This document shows positions 16,879 to 31,800 of a stretch of 64,000 nt of DNA, in pieces. A program made the translations under genes and the position numbers. Each line of letters starts with the position of its first letter. Position 1 is the first letter of the stretch. The notes beneath the pieces were generated by a model. It did not search any database, was not told the DNA's origin, and saw nothing but the letters and a program-made list of their open reading frames with translations. Source of the DNA: Streptomyces sp. HNM0575 (GTDB taxonomy: Bacteria; Actinomycetota; Actinomycetes; Streptomycetales; Streptomycetaceae); contig NZ_JAASAG010000017.1 of NCBI RefSeq assembly GCF_012726265.1, positions 26,365 through 90,364 on the forward strand, in the 5' to 3' direction.

Positions 16879-19800
16879 ATGGACAACGAAGAGAAGCTTC
16901 GCGACTACCTCAAGCGAGCCGGTGCGGACCTCCGGCGGACCCGGCAGCGGCTCCAGGAGGTCGAGGCGGCCGCCCAGGAGCCGATCGCCGTCATCGGCAT
17001 CGGCTGCCGCTACCCCGGCGGCATCTCCTCACCCGAGGACCTGTGGCGGATGGTCGCCGAAGGACGCCACGGCATCTCCGGCTTCCCCACCGACCGCAAC
17101 TGGGACCCGGAACTCACCGGCCTCTCCGACACCTCCCTCGGCGGATTCCTCGACGGCGCCACCGACTTCGACGCCGGATTCTTCGGCGTCTCCCCGCGCG
17201 AAGCCGTCGGCATGGACCCGCAGCAGCGCATGCTGCTGGAGGTCACCTGGGAGGCCGTCGAACGCGCCGGCATGGACCCCACGTCCCTCAAGGGCAGCGA
17301 GACGGCCGTCTTCGTCGGCGCCATGGCGCAGGACTACCAGGTCGGCCCCGAGGACGCCGGCGACGGATTCCAGCTCCTCGGCAACTCCCACAGCGTCCTC
17401 TCCGGCCGCCTCTCCTACACCTTCGGACTGCTGGGCCCCGCCGTCACCGTCGACACCGCCTGCTCCTCCTCGCTGGTGACGATGCACCTGGCCGCCCGGT
17501 CGCTGCGCGCCGGCGAATGCTCCCTGGCCCTGGCGGGCGGCTGCACCGTCATGTCCAGCCCGGCCACGTTCGCGGAGTTCAGCCGCCAGGGCGGACTGTC
17601 CGGCGACGGGCGCTGCCGCTCCTTCGCCGACTCCGCAGACGGCACCGGATGGGCCGAAGGTGCCGGCGTACTGGTGCTGGAGCGCCTCTCCGACGCGCAG
17701 CGCAACGGCCACCGTGTGCTCGCCGTCCTGCGCGGCTCCGCCGTCAACCAGGACGGCGCCTCCAACGGGCTGACCGCGCCCAACGGGCCCTCACAGCAGC
17801 GCGTCATCCAGCAGGCGCTGATCGACGCCCGGCTGACCGCCGCACAGGTCGACGCCGTCGAGGCGCACGGCACCGGCACCACCCTCGGCGACCCCGTCGA
17901 GGCGCAGGCGCTGCTCGCCGTCTACGGGCAGCACCGGGAGGCGGACCGGCCGCTGCTCCTCGGCTCGGTCAAGTCCAACATCAGCCACACCCAGGCCGCC
18001 GCCGGCGTCGCAGGCGTCATCAAGATGATCATGGCGATGCGGCACGGGGAGCTTCCCCGCACGCTCCTCGTCGACGCCCCCTCCTCGCACGTCGACTGGT
18101 CGGCGGGCGCGGTACGGCTGCTCACCGATCACCAACCCTGGCCCGAGACCGGGGAGTTGAGGCGCGCCGCCGTCTCCTCGTTCGGCATCAGCGGCACCAA
18201 CGCCCACACCATCGTCGAGCAGGCCCCCGAACCCGCCGACGACGAGGCCGCCCCGCAGCCCGGGACCGTCGCCGACGCGGGCGCCGTACCCGTGCCCGTC
18301 TCCGGCAGGTCCCGCGACGCCCTGCGCGCCCAGGCCGCCCGGCTGCTCACCCTCGTCGAGGACGACGCAGCGCCCCGCCTCCTCGATCTCGCCCACTCCG
18401 CCGCCACCACCCGCACCGCGTTCGAGCACCGGGCCGTCGCCGTGGCGGAGACCACCGCACAGCTGCGGGACGCCCTGCGGGCCCTGTCCGCCGGCGAGCA
18501 GACGGCGGGGCTGGTGCGCGGGCACGCCCAGAGCCGCGGCAAGGTGGCGTTCCTGTTCACCGGGCAGGGCGCCCAGACACTCGGCATGGGACGCGAACTC
18601 GCGGCCCGCTTCCCCGTGTTCGCCGACGCGCTCGACGAGGTGCTCGGACACCTGGACGGCGAGACGGAACGGCCGCTGCGCGAGGTGATGTGGGGCGAGG
18701 ACGCCGGCGCCCTCGAACAGACCGCCTACGCGCAGCCCGCACTGTTCGCGCTGGAGGTCGCCCTCCACCGGCTGGCCGCCTCCTGGGGGCTGCGGCCCGA
18801 CCACCTCGCCGGACACTCCGTCGGGGAGATCGCCGCCGCACACGCCGCCGGAGTGCTCTCCCTGCCGGACGCCTGCACGCTGGTGGCCGCCCGCGGCCGG
18901 CTCATGCAGGCCCTTCCCGCCGGCGGCGCCATGGTCTCCCTGGAGGCGAGCGAGGAGGAGGCCGCGCCGCTGATCGCCGCCCGCGAAGGGCGGGTCTCCC
19001 TCGCCGCCGTCAACGGACCGCGCTCCGTCGTCGTATCCGGCGACGCCGACGCCGTCACCGAGATCGCCGCCCACTTCGAGGCCGAAGGACGCAAGACCCG
19101 CCGCCTGGACGTCTCCCACGCGTTCCACTCCCCGCACATGGAACCGATGCTGGAGGACTTCCGCCGAGTCGTCGACGGCCTCACCCTCAACGAGCCCCTC
19201 ACACCGCTGATCTCCGGCGTCACCGGCGAGCAGGCCCAGGTCGAGCAGCTCACCTCCTCCGGCTACTGGCTCGAACAGGCCCGCCGCGAGGTGCGCTTCG
19301 CCGACGCCGTCGCATGGCTCCGCGACCACGGCGTGACCGGCTTCGTGGAACTCGGCCCGGACGGCGTGCTGTCCGCCATGACACAGGAATGCCTGGACGA
19401 CGGCGCCGACGACCGCCTCACGGCAGTTCCGCTGCTGCGCGCCGGACGCCCCGAGCCCGCCGCCGCCACCACCGCCCTCGCCCGCCTCCACGCCCACGGC
19501 CTCAGCGTCGACTGGCACGGCTACTTCGACGGCACCGGAGCCCGCCACGTCGACCTGCCCACATACGCCTTCCAGAGCAAGCGCTACTGGCCGCGCGGCG
19601 GCGGCTTCGGGCAGCCCGCCGACCTGCGCTCCGCCGGGCTCGGCGCGGCCCACTACCCGCTGCTGTCCGCCGCCGTCTCGCTCGCCGACACCGACGGCGC
19701 ACTGCTCACCGGCAGGCTCTCCCTCCAGTCCCACCCCTGGCTGGCCGACCACCGGGTGCGCGGCACCGTCCTGCTGCCCGGAACCGCCTTTCTGGAGCTG

Positions 19801-22800
19801 GCCGTTCGGGCCGGCGACGAGGTCGGCTGCGACCACGTCGAGGAACTCACCCTGACCTCGCCGCTGGCCGTCCCCGACGACCAGGGCGTCCAGGTGCAGG
19901 TCTCCGTCGGCCGGAGCGACGCCGCGGGACGGCGCACCGTCACCGTCCACTCACGGCCCGACGATGACGACTCCCGGCCCTGGACGCCCAACGCCACCGG
20001 CGTCCTCACCACCGGCGCTCCCGCCCCCGGCTTCGACGCCTCCGTGTGGCCGCCGCAGGACGCCGAACAGCTCGACACCGACGGATGCTACGAACGCTTC
20101 GCCGAACTCGGCTTCGACTACGGGCCGTTGTTCCAGGGCTTGCGAACGGCCTGGCGCGGCGGCGACGGAGACCTATACGCCGAGGTCGCACTGCCCGAAG
20201 GCACCGAGAGCGGCGAAGGCTTCGGACTGCACCCCGCCCTGCTCGACTCCGCACTGCACGCGGCTCTGCTCGACGGCGGGAGCGACGGCGGGAGCGACGG
20301 CGGCCAACAGGGAGCGGCGGGGCTGCCGTTCGCGTGGGAAGGCGTCACGCTGCACGCCTCCGGCGCCACGGCGCTGCGCGTCCGGCTCGCACGCGGCGCC
20401 GGCGGAGCCATGACGATCGACGTGGCCGACACCGCCGGCGCACCCGTCGCCTCCGTGGACTCCCTTGTCCTCAGGGCCGTTTCGCAGGCGGAGACCGCCC
20501 CGGCCGAGGCCTCGCGCGACGCGCTCTTCGGCCTGGAGTGGGTCAAGGTCTCCGCCGCGGAGCCCTCCGGGGAGTCCGGGAAGTCCGTGGCCGTCGTCGG
20601 TCCGGATCCGCTGGGTCTCGCGCATGGGCTGGCTGACGCGGACGCCCATGCGGATGTGGGCGCTGTCGGTGAGGTGGTGCCGGACGTGGTTCTCGTGCCG
20701 CTGTCCGGTGGGACGGATGAGGAGGCGGGCGAGGACCCGGACGCGGAGGTGGATGCGGCGGGTGCGGCTCATTCGCTCACCACCGGCGCTCTGGACCTGG
20801 TCCGACTGTGGCTGAACGAGGAGCGGTTCGCGGGTTCACGGCTGGTGTTCGTGACCCGTGGTGCGGTCTCCGGTGAGGATCCGGCGGCCGCGGCGGTGTG
20901 GGGTCTGGTGCGTTCGGCGCAGTCCGAGCACCCGGGCCGGTTCGGCCTGCTGGACCTCGACGCGTCGGACGCGTCCGTCGAAGCACTCCCGCGGGCCATT
21001 GGCGCCGACGAGCCCCAACTGGCTCTCCGCGAGGGCGAGATACGGGCCCCGCGCCTCGCGCGCGTCGCCTCCGCGGAACCGTCCCCGGCCCCGTTGGGCG
21101 ACGTGGACGGAGCCGTGCTGGTGACGGGCGGTACGGGTGGTCTGGGTGCGGTCGTGGCGCGGCATCTGGTCTCCGAGCATGGTGTACGGGATCTGCTGCT
21201 GGTGTCGCGCCGGGGCCAGGAGGCCGACGGCGTAGAGGAGTTGACCGCTGAACTGGCGGAGCAGGGCGCGCGGGCGGAGGTCGCTGCGTGTGACGTCGGC
21301 GATCGCGAGGCGCTGTCGGCGTTGCTGGCGGAGCACCCGGTCGGTGCGGTGGTCCATGCGGCTGGCGTGCTGGATGACGGTGTGATCGAGTCGTTGACGC
21401 CCGAGCGCGTGGAGGCCGTGTTCCGTCCGAAGGTGGACGCCGCCTGGAACCTGCATGAACTCACCCGTGACCGTGTCCTGTCGGCGTTCGTGCTGTTCTC
21501 CTCCGCCGCCGGAGTCTTCGGCAACGCCGGTCAGGGCAACTACGCGGCCGCGAACGCGTTCCTGGACGCGCTCGCCGTCCACCGCCGTCAACTCGGCCTG
21601 CCCTCCGTGTCGTTGGCGTGGGGCGCCTGGGCCGGGGAGGGCATGCTCGCCGAGGCGGACGCCGAGCGGATGTCCCGTTCGGGCATGCCGCCGCTGACCA
21701 CGGACGAAGGCCTGAAGCTGTTCGACTCGGCCCTCGCCGCCGACCAGGCGGCGCTCGTACCCGTCAGGCTCGACCTGCCCGTGCTGAAGTCCCGGGGCGA
21801 AGTGCCGCCGCTGCTGCGCGGGTTGATCCGCACGCGCGTACGCCGGGCCCTGGCGGGTTCGGAGACCGCCGACTCCCTCGTGCGCCGCCTGGAGGGGATG
21901 AGCGGGGAGGAGCGTCAGGAGGCGCTGCTGAGGCTGGTGCGCGGCCATGCCGCCGCCGTACTCGGGCACGCCGACGGCGGCGAAGTCGAACCCGAGCGCC
22001 AGTTCCGCGAGTTGGGCTTCGACTCGCTCACGGCCGTCGAGCTGCGCAACCAGCTCACGGCCGCCACGGGTCTGCGACTGCCCGCCACCATGGTCTTCGA
22101 CCACCCCACGCCCCGGCTGCTCGCCGGGCACCTGCTGGACGAACTCCTCGGCTCCGAGGCCGCCGTGGCGCCACGCACGCGGAAGACGCCCCGCAGCCCC
22201 CACACCGCCGACGACCCGATCGTCATCGTCGGCATGGGCTGCCGCTACCCGGGCGGCGTCACCTCACCCGACGAGCTGTGGCGCCTCGTCTCCGAAGGCG
22301 GCGACGCCGTCTCCGGGCTGCCCACCAACCGCGGCTGGGACGTGGAGCGGCTCTACCACCCCGACCCCGACCACCCCGGCACGACCTACAGCCGCTCCGG
22401 CGGATTCCTGCACGACGCGGGCGAGTTCGATGCGGCCTTCTTCGGCATGTCGCCCCGCGAGGCCCTGGCCACCGACTCCCAGCAGCGGCTGCTGCTGGAG
22501 ACGACATGGGAGGCCTTCGAGCACGCCGGCATCGACCCCGCCTCGCTGCGCGGCAGCGACACCGGCGTCTTCGCGGGCGTCATGTACAACGACTACGGCG
22601 CCCGGCTGGCCGGCGGCGACTTCGAGGGCCACCAGGGCAGCGGCACCTCGCCGAGCATCGTCTCCGGGCGGGTCTCCTACACCCTCGGCCTGGAGGGTCC
22701 CGCCGTCACCGTCGACACCGCCTGCTCCTCGTCGCTGGTGGCGATGCACTGGGCGATGCAGGCGCTGCGCTCGGGGGAGTGCTCGCTCGCGCTGGCCGGC

Positions 22801-25800
22801 GGCGTGACCGTGATGTCCACCCCGACGGCGCTCATCGAGTTCTCCCGGCAGCGGGGCCTGGCGCCCGACGGCCGGTGCAAGGCGTTCTCCGACTCCGCGG
22901 ACGGCGTGAGCTGGGCCGAGGGCGTCGGCCTCGTCGTACTGGAGAGGCTCTCCGACGCGCGGCGCAACGGGCACCGGGTGCTGGCCGTCGTACGCGGCTC
23001 CGCCGTCAACCAGGACGGCACGTCCAACGGACTCATGGCGCCCCACGGCCCGTCCCAGCAGCGCGTCATCCGGCAGGCGCTGGAGTCCGCCGGCCTCGCC
23101 ACCACCGACGTGGACGCCGTGGAGGCACACGGCACCGGCACGTCCCTCGGCGACCCCATCGAGGCACAGGCGCTGCTCGCCACCTACGGGCAGGACCGCG
23201 AACAGCCGCTGCTGCTGGGGTCGGTGAAGTCCAACATCGGGCACACGCAGGCCGCCGCAGGTGCCGCCGGCATCATCAAGATGGTGATGGCGCTGGGCGC
23301 CTCCGAACTGCCCAGGACCCTCCACGTCAACTCGCCCTCCTCCCACGTGGACTGGGAAGAGGGCGCCGTCGAACTGCTGACGTCCGCCTCGCCCTGGCCG
23401 CAGACGGGCCGCCCGCGCAGGGCCGCCGTCTCCTCCTTCGGCATCAGCGGCACCAACGCGCACGTCATCCTCGAACAGCCCCCGGCCGTCTTCCCGGCTC
23501 CCGCGGCCGGGGGCCCCCTCCGTACCGGCACCGTGCCGCTCCCGCTCTCGGCCAAGTCCCGCCGTGCGCTGCGGGACCAGGCGGCGCGGCTGCGCCGGCA
23601 CATGGAGACATACCCCGAGGTCCCCGTCCTCGACGTGGCCTACTCCCTGGCCGCGACCCGCACAGCGTTCGAGCGGCGCGCCGCCGTCGTGGCGGGGGAG
23701 CGGGACGAGGCGCTGCGGGCGCTGTCGGCGCTGGCCGCCGACTCCGCAGACGGCGCCGTCGTCGAGGACGAAGCCGAACCCGGGCGTCTCGCCCTGCTCT
23801 TCTCCGGGCAGGGCAGCCAACGGCCGGGCATGGGACGGGAGTTGTACGAGCGCTTCCCCGTCTTCGCCGAAGCGCTGGACGAAGTGGTCTCCCTGATCGG
23901 CAGCCACCTCGACGGGCATCTCCAACAGCCCCTGCGCGACGTCCTCTTCGCCGAGGAGGACACCGCCGAGGCGGCGCTGCTGCACGAGACCGGCTGGACG
24001 CAGCCCGCCCTGTTCGCCCTGGAGGTGGCGCTGCACCGGCTGCTGCTCTCCTGGGGAGTGCGGCCGCAGGCGGTGGCAGGGCACTCCGTCGGGGAGATCG
24101 CCGCCGCACACGCCGCCGGAGTGCTGTCCCTGGAGGACGCCTGCGCCCTGGTGGCCTCCCGTGCCCGGCTGATGCAGGCCCTGCCGCCGGGCGGTGCGAT
24201 GACCGCGCTGGAGGCCGACGAGGAAGAGGTCGTCCCGCTGCTGACCGGGCGGATCTCCCTCGCCGCCGTCAACGGGCCCCGCGCCGTGGTCGTGTCGGGC
24301 GACGCCGGCGAAGTGGACCGCGTCGCCGCGCACTTCGACCGACTCGGCCGCCGCACCAAGGCGCTGACGGTCTCGCACGCCTTCCACTCGCCACTGACCG
24401 ACCCCATGCTGGAGGACTTCCGGCAGGCCGTGGCGCAGCTCGACTTCGCCGCACCGGCCATCCCGCTCGTCTCCAACCTCACGGGCGACGTCGTCACCGC
24501 CGAGCAGGTCGCCTCCCCGGAGTACTGGGTGCGGCACGCGCGGGAGACCGTCCGCTTCGCCGACGGCGTCCGGGCGCTGCGCCGCGCAGGCGCCACCACG
24601 TTCGTCGAAGCCGGCCCCGACGGCGGGCTGCTCGCCATGGCGGAGAGCGTGCTCGCCGCGACGCCCCCGGAAGGCGAAGAGGAAGCCGGTGGCACGGCCG
24701 AGCAGGAAGCCACCGCGGAGGAAGGCGGCGACGCCACACGGCTGGTGCCGCTGCTGCGCGCCGACCGCTCCGAGACCGCCGCCCTCGACGCCGCACTCGC
24801 CCGGCTGCACGCCCGCGGCGTAGCCGTCGACTGGGACGCCTACTTCACAGGAAGCGGAGCCTGCCGCACCGGCCTGCCCACCTACGCCTTCCAGCACGAC
24901 TTCTACTGGCCGCAGGCACCCGACGAGTCCGCACCCGGCGAGGCCGACCCGTCCAGCGACCTGCTGTGGGAGGCGATCGACCGCGGCGACGCGGGAGAGC
25001 TCGCCGCGCTGCTCTCCCTCGGCGAGGAACAACAGGCCTCCCTCGCCTCGCTGTTGCCCGCCCTCTCCTCCTGGCGCCAGGCCGGCCGGGAGAAGACGCT
25101 GCTCGACTCCTGGCGCTACCGCGTGCTGTGGGCGCCGCTGCGCCTGCCCGCGGCACCCGTTCTGCGGGGCACCTGGCTGCTCGTCACCGGCGACGACGAC
25201 GCCCGGCACGAGCTGGCCTCCCGCATCCACGACACGCTCAGCGCACACGGCGCCCACGTGGAGCGCGTGACGCTCGACGAGGGCTGCGCCGACGAGGAGA
25301 CCCTCGCCGCGCTGCTGCCCGGCGACGACGACATCCAGGGCGCGGTGTCGCTGCTCGCGCTCGACGAACGCCCGCACAGCGACGGGCAGTCGGTCCTCAC
25401 CCGCGGCATGGCACTGACCGCGGCCGTGGTGCGTACGCTCGACGCCCCGCTGTGGACGCTGACGCGGGGCGCGGTCAGCACCGGCCCCGCCGACGACCCC
25501 GTCGCATCCGCCGCCCAGGCCGCCGTGTGGGGCTTCGGCCGCGTCGCCGCGCTGGAACACCCCGAACGCTGGGGCGGCCTGATCGACCTGCCCGCCGCGC
25601 CCGGTAACCCCTCCGCCTCCACGCATGGCGCCGAATCCGGGCACGACACCGCGTCCGCGCACGGCGCCGCGGAGACGGCCGACCCCGCCGTACAGCTCCT
25701 CGACCGGCTGCCCTCCCTGCTGACCACGTCCGACGGGGAGGACCAGCTCGCGATGCGGCCCTCCGGGGTCTTCGGACGGCGCCTCGCCCACCGCACCGTC

Positions 25801-28800
25801 GAATCGCTGCCCGCCGACGACGCGTTCACCGCGCGCGGCACCGTCCTGGTCACCGGCGGCACCGGCGGCCTCGGCGCGACCGTCGCCCGCTGGCTCGCCT
25901 CCCGCGGCGCACAGCACCTGGTGCTCACCAGCCGTCGCGGCCCCGACGCGCCCGGCGCCGCCGAACTCCGCGCCGAACTGGAGGAGTCGGGCGTCGGCGT
26001 CGACATCGCGGCCTGCGACGTGGCCGACCGGGACGACCTCGCACGGCTCCTCGACGGCCTCACCGCGCAGCCGCCCCTGACCGGGGTGGTGCACACCGCG
26101 GGAGTCGGCCAGTCCACGCCGCTGGAGGAGATGACCCCCGCCGAGTTCGCGGACGTGCTGTCCGCGAAGGTCGCCGGCGCCATCCACCTCGACGAGCTGC
26201 TCGGCGACCGCGACCTCGACCTGTTCGTGCTCTTCGGGTCCATCGCCGGCGTGTGGGGCGCCGGCAACCAGGCCGCGTACGCCGCCGCCAACGCCTTCCT
26301 CGACGCCCTCGCCGAGCAGCGCCACGCCCGCGGCCTCACCGCCACGTCGATCGCCTGGGGTCCCTGGGCCGAGACCGGCATGGCCACCCACGAGGTCATG
26401 TCCGACAACCTGGTGCGGCGCGGCCTGAGCATGCTGCCGCCGCAGCACGCCGTCACCGAACTCGGCCGCGCCGTGGTGCAGGACGACGTGACGGTCACCG
26501 TCGCCGACGTCGACTGGGAGAGCTACGCCCCCGTCTTCACCTCGGTGCGGCCCAGCCCCCTCCTCGCCCACCTGCCCGAGGTGCGGGCCCTGGCCGAGGA
26601 GGCCGAACGGGCAGCGGGGGAGACCTCCGAGTTCGCCGCACGGATGCGCGGCCTGAGCGACGCCGAGCAGCGGCGGCGGCTGCTGACGCTGGTACGCGAG
26701 GAGGCCGCCGCCGTCCTCGGGCACAGCTCCGCCGAGGACGTCGGCGAGCAACGCGCCTTCCGCGACATCGGGTTCGACTCGCTGACGGCGGTCGAACTGC
26801 GCAAGCGCCTGGTGCGCGCCACGGGCGTGCCGCTGCCCGCCACCCTCGTCTTCGACCACCCCAGCCCCCGGGAGCTCGCAGCCCACCTGCGGGACCGCAT
26901 CGTCGGCGCCGACGACGAGCCGCAGGCGCGCCGCGCCGAGTCCGACGGCGGCGACGAGCCCCTGGCGATCGTCGGCATGAGCTGCCGCTTCCCCGGCGGT
27001 GCCGGCACGCCCGAGGAGTTCTGGTCCCTGCTCGCCTCCGGCACCGACGCCGTCACCGACTTCCCCGAGGACCGCGGCTTCGACATGGCCGCGCTCCACC
27101 ACCCCGACCCCGACCACCCCGGCACCACCTACACCACGCAGGGCGGATACCTCCACGACGCCGCCGAGTTCGACGCGGGCTTCTTCGGCATCTCCCCGCG
27201 CGAGGCGCTCGGCATGGACCCCCAGCAGCGGCTGCTGCTGGAGACCACATGGGAGGCCGTCGAACGGGCCGGCATCGACCCCGCCGCGCTGCGCGGCAGC
27301 CGCACCGGCGCGTTCATCGGATCCAGCTACATCGAGTACGGGGAAGGCGGCGCGGGCGATGGCTCCGAGGGCTACCAGGTCACCGGCAGCTCACCGAGCG
27401 TGCTGTCCGGACGCGTCAGCTACGTCTACGGACTGGAAGGCCCGGCCGTCACCGTCGACACGGCCTGCTCCTCCTCGCTGGTCGCCCTGCACCTGGCCTG
27501 CCAGTCGCTGCGCAGCGGCGAGAGCACCCTCGCCCTGGCCGGCGGCGCCACCATCGTGCCCAATCCCAAGCCGCTCATCGCCTTCAGCAGGCAGCGGGCC
27601 CTCGCCAGGGACGGCCGCTGCAAGTCCTTCTCCGACGACGCCGACGGCATGACCCTCTCCGAGGGCATCGGCGTGCTCCTGGTGGAGAAGCTGTCCGACG
27701 CGCAGCGCAACGGGCACCCCGTACTGGCACTCGTACGCGGCTCCGCCGTCAACCAGGACGGCGCCTCCAACGGGCTCTCCGCGCCCAACGGTCCCTCCCA
27801 GCAGCGCGTCATCCTCCAGGCCCTCGCCAACGCCGGGCTCGACCCGTCCGAAGTCGACGCCGTCGACGCCCACGGCACCGGCACCACCCTCGGCGACCCC
27901 ATCGAGGCGCAGGCGCTGCTGGCCACGTACGGCAAGGACCGCGACGCCGACCGTCCGCTGCTGCTCGGCTCCGTGAAGTCCAACATCGGCCACACCCAGT
28001 CCGCCGCGGGCGTCGCCAGCGTCATCAAGATGGTGCTGGCCATGCAGCACGGCACCCTGCCGCAGACGCTGCACCTGGGCGCGCCCTCCACGCACGTCGA
28101 CTGGAGCTCCGGCGCGCTCGCGCCGCTGGCCGAACCCGTCGAATGGCCGCGGACGGGACGCCCCCGCCGCGCCGCCGTCTCCTCCTTCGGCATCAGCGGC
28201 ACCAACGCGCACACGCTGCTGGAGGAAGCGCCCCGGCTCCCCGCGCCCACAGGGGCCGTCGTGCCCGGCACCGTCCTGCCCGAGCAGGACGGGACGGCCG
28301 CGCCGCCCGCGGGCCAGGAACCGCCCGGCACCCTGCCGTGGGTGCTCACCGCCCGTACGGAGACCGCGCTTCGCGACCAAGCCGACCGGATCGGCGCCGC
28401 CGTCGACGCCGAAGAGGACTGGCACGCGGCCGACATCGGACTCGCCCTCGCCTCCCGGGCCGTCTTCGAGCACCGGGCCGTGGCACTCGGCAGCGACCGC
28501 GGCGAGCTGCGCGCCGGACTGGACGCCCTGCTCGGCGAGGAGACCGCCGCCGACGTCGTCCGCGGCACCGTCGGCCAAGAGGGGCCGCTGACCTTCCTCT
28601 TCCCCGGGCAGGGCACCCAGTGGGCCGGCATGGGCGCCCAACTCCTCGACGAATCACCCGTGTTCGCCGCCCGCGTCGCCGAGTGCGCCGCCGCGCTCGC
28701 CCCCTACACCGACTGGTCGCTGACCGACGTGCTGCGCGACGCACCCGGCGCACCCTCCATCGACCGCGTCGACGTGGTGCAGCCCGCCACCTTCGCCGTC

Positions 28801-31800
28801 ATGGTCTCCCTCGCCGAGGTGTGGCGCTCCTACGGCGTCGAACCGGACGCCGTCATCGGCCACTCCCAGGGCGAGATCGCCGCCGCCTGCGTCTCCGGCG
28901 CCCTCAGCCTGGAGGACGCCGCCCGCGTCGTCGCCCTGCGCAGCCAGGCCATCGCCCGCGAACTCGCCGGACGGGGCGGCATCGTCTCCGTCGCGCTGCC
29001 CGCCGGTGAACTCGGCCCCCGCCTGGAGCAGTGGGAGGGCAGGCTCTCCCTAGCCGCCGTCAACGGCCCGCGCTCGGCGGCGGTCTCCGGCGACCTGGGC
29101 GCCCTCGACGAGCTGTGCGGACAGCTCACCGACGAGGGCGTACGGGTGCGCCGCATCGAGGTCGACTACGCCTCCCACTCCGCCCATGTCGCCGACCTCC
29201 ACGAGGAGTTGCTGCGGGAGCTGGCCCCGGTGCGGCCGCAGCGTCCCCGCATCCCGTTCCTGTCCACCGTCACCGGAGAGTGGATCGACGGCGAGCAGAC
29301 CGACGCCGAATACTGGTACCGCAACCTGCGGCAGACCGTGCACCTGACCGAAGCCGTGGAGCAGCTGCTCGACGCAGGGCACCGCGCCTTCGTCGAGGTC
29401 AGCGCCCACCCCGTGCTGGCACCCGGCGTCGAGGACACCGTCGCCGACGCCTCGGCCCGCGCCGTGGTCGTCGGCACGCTGCGCCGCGACGCAGGCGGCA
29501 TGCACCGCGTCCTCACCTCCGTCGCCGAGGCCTTCGTACGGGGCGTGCACGTCGACTGGCGGGGACGCTTCGCCGGACGCGACGCCCGGCGCGTGCAACT
29601 GCCCACCTACGCCTTCCAGCACGAGCGGTACTGGATCGGCGGCCCCGGCCCCCACGCCCAGCGCCCCGGGCAGGCCGACCCCGCCGACGAGGAGTTCTGG
29701 TCCGCCGTCGAGAGCGCCGACTACGCACGGCTCACCCGGAGCCTGCACGTCGACGAGGAGTCCCTGGCCGCCGTGCTGCCCGCACTCTCCTCCTGGCGGC
29801 AGCAGCACCGTGAACGCTCGACCGCCGACTCATGGCGCTACCGCGTGCGCTGGAAGCCGCTCACCGGCACCCGCCCCGCCTCCCTCGGCGGCGAGTGGCT
29901 CCTCGTCAGCAGCGAACGCACCGAGCAGAGCCGGCCCGGGCACGTGCAGCAGGTCGCCGACGCCCTCACCCGGCACGGCGCCCGCGTGCGGCACGCCGTG
30001 CTCGATGAGACCTGCACCGACCGCGGCGTGCTCGCCGCCCGCCTCGCGGGCGCCGAAGAGGCCTCCGGCGTGGTGTCGCTGCTCGCCGCCGACGAGGAAC
30101 CCTGCGCGCTCCGGCCCGAGTTGACCACCGGACTCGCACTGACCGTCACCCTCGTCCAGGCCCTGGGCGACACCGGGACGGACGCGCCGCTGTGGGTCCT
30201 GACCCGCGGCGCCGTGAGCACCGGCCGCTCCGACCGCCTCACCAGCCCGCTCCAGGCCCAGGTGATGGGCGTCGGCTGGACGGCCGCACTGGAGCACCCG
30301 CGCCGCGTCGGCGGCACCGTCGACCTGCCCGAGACCCTCGACGAGCGCGCCGCACAGCGTCTGGCCACGGTCCTGTCCGGCACCACCGGCGAGGACCAGC
30401 TCGCCGTGCGCGCCTCCGGCGTCCTCGCCCGCCGCCTGGCGCCCGCACCCGTGCGCGGCGGCGCCGACGACGGCTTCACACCGCGCGGCACCACCCTCGT
30501 CACCGGCGGCACCGGCACCCTCGGCCCGCACATCGCCCGCTGGCTCGCCCACCGGGGAGCCCGGCACCTCGTACTGACCAGCCGCAGCGGCCCCGACGCG
30601 CCCGGAGCGGACCAACTCGTTTCAGACCTCGCCGAGTTGGGCGCCACCGCCACCGTCGTCGCCTGCGACATCACCGACCGCGACGCGCTCGCCGCCATGC
30701 TCCAAGACCTGCACGACGCGGGCCACACCGTCCGCAACGTCGTGCACACCGCCGCCGTCATCGGCACGCACACCCTGGAGGACGCCACCCACGAGGCGTT
30801 CGCCGAGATCACCCACGCCAAGGCCGCCGGAGCCGCCAACCTCGACGCGCTGCTGGGCGACGACCTCGACACGTTCGTGCTGTTCTCCTCCATTTCCGGC
30901 ATGTGGGGCAGCGGCCGGCACTCCGCGTACGTCGCCGCCAACGCCTACCTCAACGCGCTCGCCGCCGAACGCCGCGGCCGCGGCCTGCCCGCCACCGCCC
31001 TCTCCTGGGGCATCTGGTCCGACGACATCGGCCTCGGCCGCGTCGACTCCGACGAAATCCGCGGCAGCGGACTGGAGTTCATGAACGCCCGGCTCGCCCT
31101 GGCCGGACTGGAACGCGCCCTCGTGGACGGCGAGGGCGAACTCGCCGTCGCCGCCGTCGACTGGGGCCGCTACCACCCCGTCTTCACCTCCTCGCGCCCC
31201 ACCACGCTCTTCGACGAGGTGCCCGAGGTACGGCAGCTGACCGACGCCGCCGAACAGGGCGCCGCCTCCCCGGAGGTGGGGGAGTTCGGTGCCCGGCTGC
31301 GCGGACTGCCGCCCGCCGAGGCCGAACGCACCCTGCTCGACCTCGTGCGCTCCGAAGCCGCCGCCGTACTCGGCCACACCTCCGCCGACGCGCTGCCCGA
31401 GCACCGCGCCTTCCGCGAGGCGGGCTTCGACTCCATCACCGCCGTCGACCTGCGCAACCGGCTGGCCGCCGCCACCGGACTGTCCCTGCCGACCACCATG
31501 GTCTTCGACCGGCCCAACCCGGTGGTGCTCGCCGACTTCCTGCTCTCGCAGATCATGGGCGTGCAGGGACGGCCCACCGCGCCGGCCGCCGCCGCGCCCG
31601 CCGCCACCGACGAGCCCATCGCCGTGATCGGCATGGGCTGCCGCTACCCCGGCGGCGTCACCTCGCCCGAGGAACTGTGGGATCTGGTGCTCGGCGGCGC
31701 CGACGCCGTCTCCGGCTTCCCCACCGACCGCGGCTGGGACTCCGCCGCCCTCTTCGACGAGGACCCCGACAGGCCCGGCAGCAGCTACTCCGTGCAGGGC

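Noticed and set aside
22264..27156. Very long open frames on the minus strand opposite the PKS genes (also 1565-5578, 14085-16607, 36499-43626, 51511-56919)
   Set aside because: They mirror the codon pattern of high-GC genes, show no recognisable domains, and lie entirely over well-supported genes on the other strand.
28585..29400. Ethylmalonyl specificity for the AT of module C, given the presence of ccr
   Set aside because: The motif is YASHS with GHSQGE, the methylmalonyl signature, and module position matches the known methylmalonyl module of this PKS family.
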